From positions 62,001 to 126,000 of the forward strand of contig CALODT010000001.1 of assembly GCA_942492205.1 (NCBI GenBank): a DNA stretch of 64,000 nucleotides, in the 5' to 3' direction. Numbering within the stretch: the first letter of the stretch is position 1; each line of letters begins with the position of its first letter. Source of the DNA: UBA1847 sp942492205 (GTDB lineage: Bacteria; Pseudomonadota; Gammaproteobacteria; Steroidobacterales; Woeseiaceae). Below, one piece after another: positions 28,182 to 35,847 of the stretch. The position numbers were made by a program, and so were the translations under genes. The notes under the pieces were generated by a model that saw only the letters and a list, made by a program, of their open reading frames with translations, was not told where the DNA came from and searched no databases.

Positions 28182-31100
28182 GCAGGTATCGGCTATTTCT
28201 GATGGCGTGCCTGTCGGCGGCACTTGGCGCCTGCAGCACCTCGACACCGCAAGGCACGCTCGCCGAGCTGGAACAGGTACCGGCGGACGTTGACGAGGTA
28301 TACCTCGAGGACAGCCTGGAGCGAGCGGCCGAGAGTTACCGGCGCTATCTGCAAGAGACCTCTGAGAGCGCGATGACGCCAGAGGCCATGCGGCGCCTCG
28401 CCGATCTGCAGATCGAGCAGGAATACGGCGTCATTGGTGGCACCGCGCCGGTCGAAATGGCGGCGCCCGACCTCGCGGGTTCAACGGGGCAGATTGTCGC
28501 CGCTGCGAGCAGCAGTGGGCCTGACGTGCCTACGGAATCCGAGCGCGAGTTCGAGCAGCGAGCGAGCGATCGACAGGACCTGCTGACCGCGACGGCTTCG
28601 CCCGACATCGCCTTGCCGGGCAATGGCGAGCCAGTGCCCGCGGGCCCGCGCGAGGCGATCCGGACCTACAAGAAGATCCTCGAGACCTACCCGAACTATG
28701 AGCGCAACGACCAGGTGCTCTACCAGATGTCCCGCGCCTACGACGAGATTGGCCAGCCGGACGAAGCGATGGCGGTCATGGATCAGTTCGTCGCGAAATA
28801 TCCTTACTCCCGGTATCTCGACGAAGTCTATTTCCGCCGCGGCGAGTACTACTTCGTCAGGAAGAAATTTATCGACGCCGAAACCGCCTACGGCGCGATC
28901 ATTCGTATGGGCGAAGACTCGTCGTACTACGAGCTGGCTTTGTACAAGCAGGGATGGGCGTACTACAAACAGTACCTGTACGAGGAAGCGTTGCACAACT
29001 ACATGGCATTGCTCGATTACCGCAAGTCGATCGGTTACGACTTCGACCAGGCCGATGAAGAGAATGACGAGCATCGCATTGCCGATACCTTCCGCGTCAT
29101 CAGCCTGAGTTTCTCCAACCTTGGCGGTCCCGAGGTCGTGGACCAGTATTTTGCGGAGCGCGGCAGGCGCAGCTACGCCGACAAGATCTACGGCAATCTT
29201 GGCGAGTTCTATTTCAGCAAGTTGCGATACGACGACGCGACCAAGGTCTACAAATCCTTTATCGAGCTGAATCCGTACCACAAGGTTTCGCCGCACTTCA
29301 GCATGCGAGTCGTCGAGATATTCGGCGAAGCCGGGTTCCCGCAGCTGGTCGTGGAATCAAAGAAGGAGTTCGCCACCAGGTACGCGCTCGATGCCGACTA
29401 CTGGTCGTATCACGATGTCGAGCAATCGGAAGAGGTCCGCGGTTTCCTGAAAACGAACCTGACCGACCTGGCGAACCACTATCATTCCTTGTATCGCGAA
29501 GAGGCGCTGCTCGACGAACAGCCCGCGATGTTCGCTGAAGCAAGTCACTGGTACCGACAGTTCCTGGGTTCATTCCCTGGCGACACCGAGTCGCCGCAGA
29601 TCAACTACCAGCTCGCCGATTTGTTGCTCGAAAACCAGGAATTCCTGGCGGCGGCGACCGAGTATGAGCGGACGGCCTACGACTACGACCTGCACGAAAA
29701 GTCATCCGCAGCCGGATACGCGGCTATTTACGCCTATCGTGAGGACCTGAAGGTCGCGACGGGTGCCAGGCAGCGCGAGGTCAAGGAGGCGACGGTCGCC
29801 AGCTCTCTGCGCTTCGCCGACACCTATCCTGAGCACGAACAGGCTGCGGTGGTGCTGGGCGCGGCAGCAGACGACCTTTACGAAATGAAAGATTTCCCGG
29901 CTGCAATCTCGGCGGGCCAGGCGCTCATCGACCGTTACCCGGACTCGGATGACGACCTGCGGCGCGCAGCCTGGGCGGTGGTCGCACATTCCTCCATTGA
30001 TCTCGCCGAGTACCAGGACGCCGAATTCGCGTACATGAACGTGCTCGAGCTGACGGCGGAAGATGATGAGAATCGTGCCAGCGTCATCGATGGCCTGGCA
30101 GCCGCTATCTACAAGCAGGGCGAGCAGGCGAACCTGCTCGAAGACTACCGGGCGGCGGCGGGCCACTTCCTGCGCATCAAGGATATTGCGCCGACGTCCG
30201 ATATCCGCAGCGTCGCAGAATACGATGCCGCAGCGGCACTCATGAAGCTTCAGGACTGGTCCGAGGCGTCGGCGGTTCTGGAAGAATTTCGTGCCACGCA
30301 CGCCGAGCACGACCTGAACACCGAAGCCACCAAGCAATTGGCGTACATCTATCGAGAAGACGGTCAGACCGAACGTGCAGCAGCGGAGCACGAGAGAATA
30401 TCCGCCGAAGCGACCGACTCCGAACTGGCGCGCGCGGCACTGCTCACGGCCGCCGAACTCTATGATGAAGCCGCCGTTGTCGTCGACGCGGTCCGAGTCT
30501 ACGAGCAATACGTCAGCGACTATCCGTGGCCACTCGACGTGGCCATGGAAACCCGTTCGCGTCTGGCCGAGATTTTCAAGGGCGAGCAGGACTACGACCG
30601 CTACTATGAGACCCTGCATGAAATCGTCGCCGTTGACAGAGATGCCGCAGAGGCGCGCACGGATCGCAGTCGATACCTCGCGGCAAAAGCCGCGCTGGTA
30701 CTTGCCGAGCAGCGCTACCAGCAATTCGCGAGCTTGAGCCTGGTGCAGCCCTTCGAGCAGAGTCTCGCAGAGAAACAACGGCGCATGGATGCGGCAATGG
30801 ACTCGCTGGAAGCGCTCGTTGACTACCAGGTCGCCGAGGTTACCGCCGCCGCAACCTATTACATGGCGGAAGCATACTTCGAGTTCAGTCTGGCGCTGAT
30901 GGCGTCGGAACGTCCGACCGGCCTCAGTGACGCCGAGATGATTGACTACGAGTTGGTCATCGAGGAGGAAGCGTACCCGTTCGAGGAGCGCGCTATCGAC
31001 GTTCACGAGGAGAACTTCGAATTGCTGACTGGCGGCATCTACAACGCCTGGGTGCAGAAGAGCCTGGACAAGCTCGGTCTGCTCATGCCGGGGCGTTATG

Positions 31101-31273
31101 CCAAGAACGAGATTAGTGGTGGCTATGTCGGTGCCATCGATTTCTATGCCTACCGCATGCCAATTGCGCCGCCGCTCGGCGTTGACGGGCAGCCGATTAT
31201 CGATGAGGTCGACTCGCAAGAGGCTGCCGACGCCGTGGAAGCCACGGCGCAAACACTCTCGGACGCGCCGTAG
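28178..31273 (+). CDS. Large TPR lipoprotein
   Basis: 1,031 residues. The lipobox is LGAC with Cys19 followed by Ser, so outer-membrane sorting is expected. A low-complexity linker (about 20-145) leads to an almost continuous array of TPR-like helix pairs, first clear at about 155-200 (YKKILETYPNYERNDQVLYQMSRAYDEIGQPDEA) and repeated to about 1,000, with the YPxS(x)YxDEVYFRRGEYYF style seen in YfgC/BamD-like TPRs. The start overlaps the previous stop by four bases (ATGA). The length would give a long solenoid reaching into the periplasm from the outer membrane. It resembles the giant TPR proteins of the Glt machinery (GltI-like) in kind, not demonstrably in orthology. Confidence 0.8.
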   Translation: MSRYRLFLMACLSAALGACSTSTPQGTLAELEQVPADVDEVYLEDSLERAAESYRRYLQETSESAMTPEAMRRLADLQIEQEYGVIGGTAPVEMAAPDLAGSTGQIVAAASSSGPDVPTESEREFEQRASDRQDLLTATASPDIALPGNGEPVPAGPREAIRTYKKILETYPNYERNDQVLYQMSRAYDEIGQPDEAMAVMDQFVAKYPYSRYLDEVYFRRGEYYFVRKKFIDAETAYGAIIRMGEDSSYYELALYKQGWAYYKQYLYEEALHNYMALLDYRKSIGYDFDQADEENDEHRIADTFRVISLSFSNLGGPEVVDQYFAERGRRSYADKIYGNLGEFYFSKLRYDDATKVYKSFIELNPYHKVSPHFSMRVVEIFGEAGFPQLVVESKKEFATRYALDADYWSYHDVEQSEEVRGFLKTNLTDLANHYHSLYREEALLDEQPAMFAEASHWYRQFLGSFPGDTESPQINYQLADLLLENQEFLAAATEYERTAYDYDLHEKSSAAGYAAIYAYREDLKVATGARQREVKEATVASSLRFADTYPEHEQAAVVLGAAADDLYEMKDFPAAISAGQALIDRYPDSDDDLRRAAWAVVAHSSIDLAEYQDAEFAYMNVLELTAEDDENRASVIDGLAAAIYKQGEQANLLEDYRAAAGHFLRIKDIAPTSDIRSVAEYDAAAALMKLQDWSEASAVLEEFRATHAEHDLNTEATKQLAYIYREDGQTERAAAEHERISAEATDSELARAALLTAAELYDEAAVVVDAVRVYEQYVSDYPWPLDVAMETRSRLAEIFKGEQDYDRYYETLHEIVAVDRDAAEARTDRSRYLAAKAALVLAEQRYQQFASLSLVQPFEQSLAEKQRRMDAAMDSLEALVDYQVAEVTAAATYYMAEAYFEFSLALMASERPTGLSDAEMIDYELVIEEEAYPFEERAIDVHEENFELLTGGIYNAWVQKSLDKLGLLMPGRYAKNEISGGYVGAIDFYAYRMPIAPPLGVDGQPIIDEVDSQEAADAVEATAQTLSDAP

Positions 31274-31290
31274 CGCATCAGGATAACGCC

Positions 31291-31932
31291 GTGCGACTAT
31301 TCAAGAACTTCGACGTACAGAGTTTCGCCAGGAACGCGGCCGTGCCCGCAATCGCTGCGTGCCTGCTGTCTGCGTGCGCGACAACGCAGTCGACGCGTAC
31401 CCCCGTACGCATCGAAATCCAGGAATCCGTTGGCTTCACGATTACCGAAGAGGCGCGTATCAGCAGCGGCTTGCGCACCGAGTACGAATCGGCGCTTGGC
31501 CTGCTGGAGCAGGGTCGACACGCAGAGGGCGTCGCATTGCTTGAGACCGTCGCCGAGGCGGCACCGCAGTTCAGCGCACCCCGCATCGACCTTGGCGTTG
31601 CCTACCATCTCGCGGGCGATCTGGAGGCCGCGGAACGCAACCTGCTGCGAGCGCTTGAGCTGAATGCCGAACATCCGATCGCGCACAACGAACTCGGCAT
31701 ACTGTATCGAAAGACGGGCCGTTTCGCCGAGGCACGAAGCAGCTACGAACGCGCACTGGCTATCTACCCTGGCTACCATTTTGCGCGACGAAATCTCGCC
31801 ATCCTGTGTGACCTGTACCTTGCGGACGTTGATTGCGCGCTCGAAAACTACGAGGCGTACATGAAGACGGTGCCCGGCGATGACCAGGCCTCGATGTGGA
31901 TAGCGGATCTCCGCAACAGAAGCGGCCGTTAG
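31291..31932 (+). CDS. Small TPR lipoprotein
   Basis: 213 residues from a GTG at 31291, chosen because AGGATAA lies just upstream. The lipobox is LLSAC (Cys29, then Ala), giving an outer-membrane lipoprotein. Three canonical TPRs at about 65-165 are more regular than in the two preceding proteins (PRIDLGVAYHLAGDLEAAERNLLRAL; HNELGILYRKTGRFAEARSSYERAL). This compact TPR lipoprotein resembles PilF/PilW or GltE-type proteins that help place an outer-membrane component. It is 17 nt downstream of the giant TPR gene and followed within 13 nt by the next, in one operon. Confidence 0.8.
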   Translation: MRLFKNFDVQSFARNAAVPAIAACLLSACATTQSTRTPVRIEIQESVGFTITEEARISSGLRTEYESALGLLEQGRHAEGVALLETVAEAAPQFSAPRIDLGVAYHLAGDLEAAERNLLRALELNAEHPIAHNELGILYRKTGRFAEARSSYERALAIYPGYHFARRNLAILCDLYLADVDCALENYEAYMKTVPGDDQASMWIADLRNRSGR

Positions 31933-31945
31933 GAGGAGAAGAGCA

Positions 31946-32269
31946 ATGTTGAGACTATTTCTGCTGGTCGGGGCCCTGTTGTTCTGCAGTTCCACGGTGC
32001 TTGCCGAAGACTCCGAGGATGGCGCGGACAGCGAGCTGACGGCGAGCGAAGAGAACGGCGACGGGATCGAAAGCCCGAAGACCATGTCCGGTATGTCGAT
32101 CCTCGGCAACGAAGAGGCGCCCAAGTCGCTGGTGATCATCCCCTGGAAGTCGTCGGAACTCGGCGACGATATCAGCCTGTCGGACACGCTGGATGATCGT
32201 GCACAGCCGGTCGACAAGGAAGTATTCCTGCGTGAGCTCAGTTTCTACGAGATTCGCTCCGGCGAGTAA
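31946..32269 (+). CDS. Small acidic exported protein, family unknown
   Basis: 107 residues. A signal peptide (MLRLFLLVGALLFCSSTVLA) is followed by a very acidic, Ser/Glu-rich disordered stretch (about 21-48), then a conserved-looking C-terminal half ending FLRELSFYEIRSGE. AGGAGGAGAAG precedes the ATG 31946. No family is recognised. It sits between the TPR lipoproteins and the ExbB-like gene of the same operon, so a role with the machine is likely. A 164-nt gap to the next gene may hold an internal promoter. Confidence 0.6.
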   Translation: MLRLFLLVGALLFCSSTVLAEDSEDGADSELTASEENGDGIESPKTMSGMSILGNEEAPKSLVIIPWKSSELGDDISLSDTLDDRAQPVDKEVFLRELSFYEIRSGE

Positions 32270-32433
32270 AGGCCAGTCGCGCCTGGCGTGTGAGCTGTGT
32301 CTAAACTCGGCCAATCGCTATCCGCATTCACCCCCTAACGTGCGCTGCGTCACATTTTCTGCTCTGAACCCTATCTATTCTCAAGCCTGATCTGAGCTCG
32401 ACTCAGTGATACCTGTCAAAAGAGGACAAAAAG

Positions 32434-33084
32434 ATGGACTTTTTCTATTCGATTGTAGGTTTCTTCGCATCGGGTGGCCTGTTCATGTATCCGATACTAC
32501 TGGTCTTCGCCTTCGGTGTTGCTGTCGCCATCGAGCGCTACGTAACGCTGACCATGGTGACGAACAAGAACCAGGTAGTTTGGGACCAGGTGCAGCCTAT
32601 GCTTACGAACGGCGAATTCGATGCAGCGCGTGAAATGACCAGTAAGGACGAATCGACGATTTCCAAAGTCCTGAACATGGGTCTGTCGTTGCAGGGTGCC
32701 GTACTTCGCCGCGAAGATATCGAAATCGCGATGGAAGAGAGCATGATGGAGATTGTGCCTCGCCTCGAGAAACGCACGCCCTACGTCGCACTGGCATCGA
32801 GTATCGCGACGTTGCTGGGCCTGCTTGGCACGATTATGGGCCTCATCCAGGCGTTCACCGCGGTAGCCAATGCGAACCCGGCCGAAAAAGCCGATCTCCT
32901 GTCGGCCAGTATCTCGGTCGCCATGAACACGACAGCATTCGGCCTGATGGTTGCAATTCCATTGCTGGTCGTTCACGCGGTCCTGACCAGCAAGACTGGC
33001 GACATCGTGGACAGCCTGGAAATGGCAACGGTCAAAGCGCTGAATGTGTTTTCGAGAAGGGCCAAGCGAACGGCTGAGGCGTAG
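32434..33084 (+). CDS. MotA/TolQ/ExbB-family proton channel protein (AglR-like)
   Basis: 216 residues, three membrane helices as in TolQ/ExbB: about 10-35, 118-140 (IATLLGLLGTIMGLIQAFTAV) and 160-190 (ISVAMNTTAFGLMVAIPLLVVHAVL). The Gly-Thr and Thr-Thr positions of helices 2 and 3 that line the proton path are present. The family forms pentameric inner-membrane channels that turn proton flux into force through TolR/ExbD partners. With two ExbD-like genes next to it and TPR proteins before it, it is closer in context to AglR of the Myxococcus gliding motor than to Tol-Pal (no tolA, tolB or pal here). AGAGGA precedes ATG 32434. Confidence 0.9.
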   Translation: MDFFYSIVGFFASGGLFMYPILLVFAFGVAVAIERYVTLTMVTNKNQVVWDQVQPMLTNGEFDAAREMTSKDESTISKVLNMGLSLQGAVLRREDIEIAMEESMMEIVPRLEKRTPYVALASSIATLLGLLGTIMGLIQAFTAVANANPAEKADLLSASISVAMNTTAFGLMVAIPLLVVHAVLTSKTGDIVDSLEMATVKALNVFSRRAKRTAEA

Positions 33085-33089
33085 CCGAC

Positions 33090-33584
33090 ATGGCCAGGCG
33101 GCACCATTACAAACGGCGTACCAAAGAGAACGCCTACGAAATCGACGTGACCACGTTCCTCAACCTGATGGTCATCCTGGTGCCGTTCCTGTTGATAACG
33201 GCAGTGTTCTCGCGGTTGACGATTGTCGAGCTCAATCTTCCGAGCACCGCCGGAGGCCCGGCGAATAACCAGGACAGCTTTCGTGTCGAGGTTATCGTCA
33301 GGGATGCCGGTATCGAGATCAGTAATGGATCAGCCACCATCGCCTCAATCCCGAAGAAGGAGGGCGAATACGACTTCGAAACGCTTTCCGACTTCATGGT
33401 TGAGCTCAAGCTGGACTATCCGAAGCACGATGCGGCCTCGGTATTGATGGAAACGCAGATTCCTTACGACTACCTGATCCAGGTAATGGACATCGTGCGC
33501 AGCGTTGAGAAGCCGATAGAAGACACCGAAGAATATGAACTGTTTGCACTGTTCTCTGAAATATCGGTCGGAGACGCCCCGTGA
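33090..33584 (+). CDS. ExbD/TolR-family protein with Asn at the proton-carrying Asp
   Basis: 164 residues. One N-terminal membrane helix (about 22-42) follows a basic leader; a periplasmic ExbD domain follows. In ExbD/TolR the helix starts EINVTPFIDVMLVL, with an essential Asp. Here it reads EIDVTTFLNLMVIL: the position is Asn (codon aac). This protein should therefore not carry protons at that site and may be structural within a mixed dimer with the next protein, which keeps the Asp. It lies 5 nt after the ExbB-like gene and overlaps the next by four bases. Confidence 0.88.
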   Translation: MARRHHYKRRTKENAYEIDVTTFLNLMVILVPFLLITAVFSRLTIVELNLPSTAGGPANNQDSFRVEVIVRDAGIEISNGSATIASIPKKEGEYDFETLSDFMVELKLDYPKHDAASVLMETQIPYDYLIQVMDIVRSVEKPIEDTEEYELFALFSEISVGDAP

Positions 33585-34087
33585 GGAATACGCGACGCAT
33601 CAAGCGGATGAAACGTAATCGCGTCAAGATCGGCAAGATGAATCTGACGTCGCTGATGGATGTCTTCACGATCCTCGTGTTCTTCCTGCTCGTGAACTCG
33701 GGCTCAGTAGAAGTCATGGAGGCGCCGAAGACCGTGAAGCTTCCTGAGTCACGCGTCGAGACCAAGCCTCGCGAGACGGTCGTCATTTTCGTCAGTCCCG
33801 ATGAAATCCTGGTGCAGGGCCAGGCTGTCGGCTTCGTTGGCGACGTCCTTGATAACGACTCGCCGACGCTCGACGCCATCACTGCACGCCTTGGTGCGCT
33901 CAAGGAAAACGTTCTCGGGCCGAATACCCTGGCTGTCGCAGGTAGCCGGGAAGTCACGATACTGGCTGACAGAAGCGTACCGTTTGGCGTGGTCAAGAAA
34001 ATCATGTCGACCTGCACGCAGGGCGGCTATGAGAATGTTTCTCTTGCGGTCATCCAGAAGGCATCGCAGGTTGCGGCGACAGGGTAG
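33581..34087 (+). CDS. ExbD/TolR-family protein with the conserved Asp
   Basis: 168 residues, GTG start at 33581 that overlaps the previous stop (GTGA). A basic leader (NTRRIKRMKRNRVKIGKMNL) is followed by a helix with TSLMDVFTILVFFLL, where Asp matches the proton-carrying residue of ExbD/TolR. The periplasmic part is larger than in ExbD (about 125 residues) and ends with a VPFGVVKKIMSTC-type segment like the ExbD swap domain. It is presumably the active partner of the preceding Asn variant and the ExbB-like channel, as AglQ/AglS pair with AglR. Confidence 0.88.
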   Translation: MRNTRRIKRMKRNRVKIGKMNLTSLMDVFTILVFFLLVNSGSVEVMEAPKTVKLPESRVETKPRETVVIFVSPDEILVQGQAVGFVGDVLDNDSPTLDAITARLGALKENVLGPNTLAVAGSREVTILADRSVPFGVVKKIMSTCTQGGYENVSLAVIQKASQVAATG

Positions 34088-34093
34088 AGTCGG

Positions 34094-35512
34094 ATGAATC
34101 TCAGCGACACGATGACCCTGGAGCTGTCCGAAGAAGCACTCGCGGTCAAGCGGCAGCTCGACGAAGATGAGCGTGTTCTCAAGCGTTACGAGAGTGATCT
34201 CAACGCGGTCAATGCCGAGATCGAGCACAAGCTCGAGAATAGTCACGAATACGATGTGCTGTCCCGGATCTGCCGTTCGCTCGAGGAGCTGGATGAGCTG
34301 GGCGCTGCTGACCTGTTCTGGGACCCGGAGCAGCCTGCAGAGACGCGCGAGGCCAGGCTGCGCTACGCGCATCAACGTATTGACGAATTCGGCGCAGAGA
34401 TTATTGCGCTTGAGAAAAAGCGCGATTCGATTCTCGAGCAGATCAACGACAAGAATGTGGTGCTCGACTACCTGCACTACGATTTTATCGACGCGGCTGA
34501 ACGCGAGGAGAGACGTCGCAACGCGTGGGTAGTCGAACGTGAGGCTGATGAGCCGCCCAATGAAAAACAGGTCATGCCATGGAGGCGGGATTGCGAAGAA
34601 GACCAGCGTTTTCGCCGCTCACTCGCCGCATCGGTTTTGCTATGCGTGGTTGCCGGCTGGCTGCTTTCTATTATCGATTTGCCGATCCGCGAACTGACGC
34701 GGCTGAACAAAGTGCCTGAAAGGGTCGCGAACCTGGTACGCGAAGAGATGCGGCCGCCGCCACCACCAGCGGTGGAGGAACAGGTCGTGCCCGACGAGAA
34801 GATCCCGGAGCCCGAGCCGGAATTGGCGGAGGAGACGCCGCCAGAGAACCTCCCGGAATCCGCCGAGCAGCAACGCGTCGCCGAGGCAGCGCCCGAGGAC
34901 ACCAAGGAGAAGGTCAAGTCGAAAGGCATCCTGGCATTTCGTGACAGCTTCGCCAGTCGCGCGAGTTTGCGGCCGACCGCGAAGCTGGGGTCCCAGGCGC
35001 GGCTTAGCAGTGCCGGCGAGAACTCGATCGGCAGGCCCGAACGGTCGATGGTAACGACGTCGGCGCAGGGCTCCAGTGGCGGCATCAATCTAGCCAGCAT
35101 AAGCCGTGACGTCGGCGGCGGCGGAGATGGCATTGGCGGTGTTGCGCTCACGCGTGTCGCGAGTTCTATCGGCGGTGAGGGTGGCGCGGATCGACCGCTG
35201 AGTGGCGGCGCGATCGCGGGCCGTACCGATGAAGAAATCCAGATCGTATTCGATCGTTACAAGGCGGCGCTGTATCGCCTGTACAACCGCGAGTTACGCA
35301 AGGACCCCACGTTGCGTGGGCAGCTGATACTGCGCATGACTATCGAGCCGGATGGCTCCGTATCGCTGTGTCAGCTGCAGTCGTCCGACATGGGCGCACC
35401 GGTCCTGGCGCAACAGGTTGTCGATCGTGTTCAGCAGTTTGATTTCGGCGCGAAAGAAGACATCAGCGCCGTGACAATCATCTACCCGATCGACTTTCTG
35501 CCGGCTGCCTGA
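34094..35512 (+). CDS. TonB-like protein with AgmX/PglI-type C-terminal domain
   Basis: 472 residues. A cytoplasmic coiled-coil region (about 1-150; LDEDERVLKRYESDLNAVNAEIEHKL) comes before a single membrane helix at about 177-197. Next is a Pro-rich periplasmic stretch (RPPPPPAVEEQ, PEPEPELAEETPPEN) as in TonB, a Gly-rich region, and a C-terminal domain (about 378-470): RTDEEIQIVFDRYKAALYRLYNRELRKDPTLRGQLILRMTIEPDGSV. This C-terminal pattern is that of the AgmX/PglI domain of Glt/Nfs-type envelope machines; the usual Cys of the CYE motif is Leu here. It would transmit energy from the ExbB/ExbD complex to outer-membrane partners. The long cytoplasmic coiled coil is unusual for TonB and could bind a cytoplasmic partner. 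Confidence 0.85.
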   Translation: MNLSDTMTLELSEEALAVKRQLDEDERVLKRYESDLNAVNAEIEHKLENSHEYDVLSRICRSLEELDELGAADLFWDPEQPAETREARLRYAHQRIDEFGAEIIALEKKRDSILEQINDKNVVLDYLHYDFIDAAEREERRRNAWVVEREADEPPNEKQVMPWRRDCEEDQRFRRSLAASVLLCVVAGWLLSIIDLPIRELTRLNKVPERVANLVREEMRPPPPPAVEEQVVPDEKIPEPEPELAEETPPENLPESAEQQRVAEAAPEDTKEKVKSKGILAFRDSFASRASLRPTAKLGSQARLSSAGENSIGRPERSMVTTSAQGSSGGINLASISRDVGGGGDGIGGVALTRVASSIGGEGGADRPLSGGAIAGRTDEEIQIVFDRYKAALYRLYNRELRKDPTLRGQLILRMTIEPDGSVSLCQLQSSDMGAPVLAQQVVDRVQQFDFGAKEDISAVTIIYPIDFLPAA

Positions 35513-35847
35513 GGCAGCTTGACATAAGCCAGAATTACGGTTTCCAGGGCGGCAAAAATTCCTGTCGCAAAGTACCTACACTGTGATGCAGTTCACCAAA
35601 CAGGAAGCACGCTTAGGGGATAGTTTTACCTGGGCTTGAATACGGCTCTTCAGCGGCGGACGCACCGGAACCAGGATGGCTCCATGGTAATTCGCGATAG
35701 CTGGGCAGTGCACAGGGAACGTATGCGACTGACCATGTTTAGTTTCACAAACACGGCGCGGCAGGCCTTCAATGGGTTGGCTCTGGTCGTTGTCGCATGG
35801 TTGAAAATCGCGCGGCGGGATTTCGACACCTGCAGGATCGCGACGCC
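35513..35847. other. Gap between the energiser genes and the surface protein genes
   Basis: 335 nt without a supported gene. A TTGACA occurs at 35519-35524, but no matching -10 lies 16-18 nt further on. An open frame continuous with the next gene begins at 35797, but the signal peptide and ribosome site point to 35848. The gap may hold a separate promoter for the two giant genes. Confidence 0.4.

Noticed and set aside
29702..31252. Long antisense open frame (about 516 codons) under the TPR lipoprotein gene, and similar ones at 41124-42548, 5393-6349 and 1594-2613
   Set aside because: They are antisense shadows of high-GC genes with no ribosome site, signal or family resemblance.
32434..34087. 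Flagellar MotA/MotB stator
   Set aside because: The channel has three helices of TolQ/ExbB type and the partners are ExbD-like without an OmpA domain; no flagellar genes are nearby.
35581..35847. Possible GEMM-type (c-di-GMP) riboswitch before the giant DUF11 gene
   Set aside because: Stretches such as CACGC and GGACGCACCGG recall it, but the conserved core and stems cannot be laid out.
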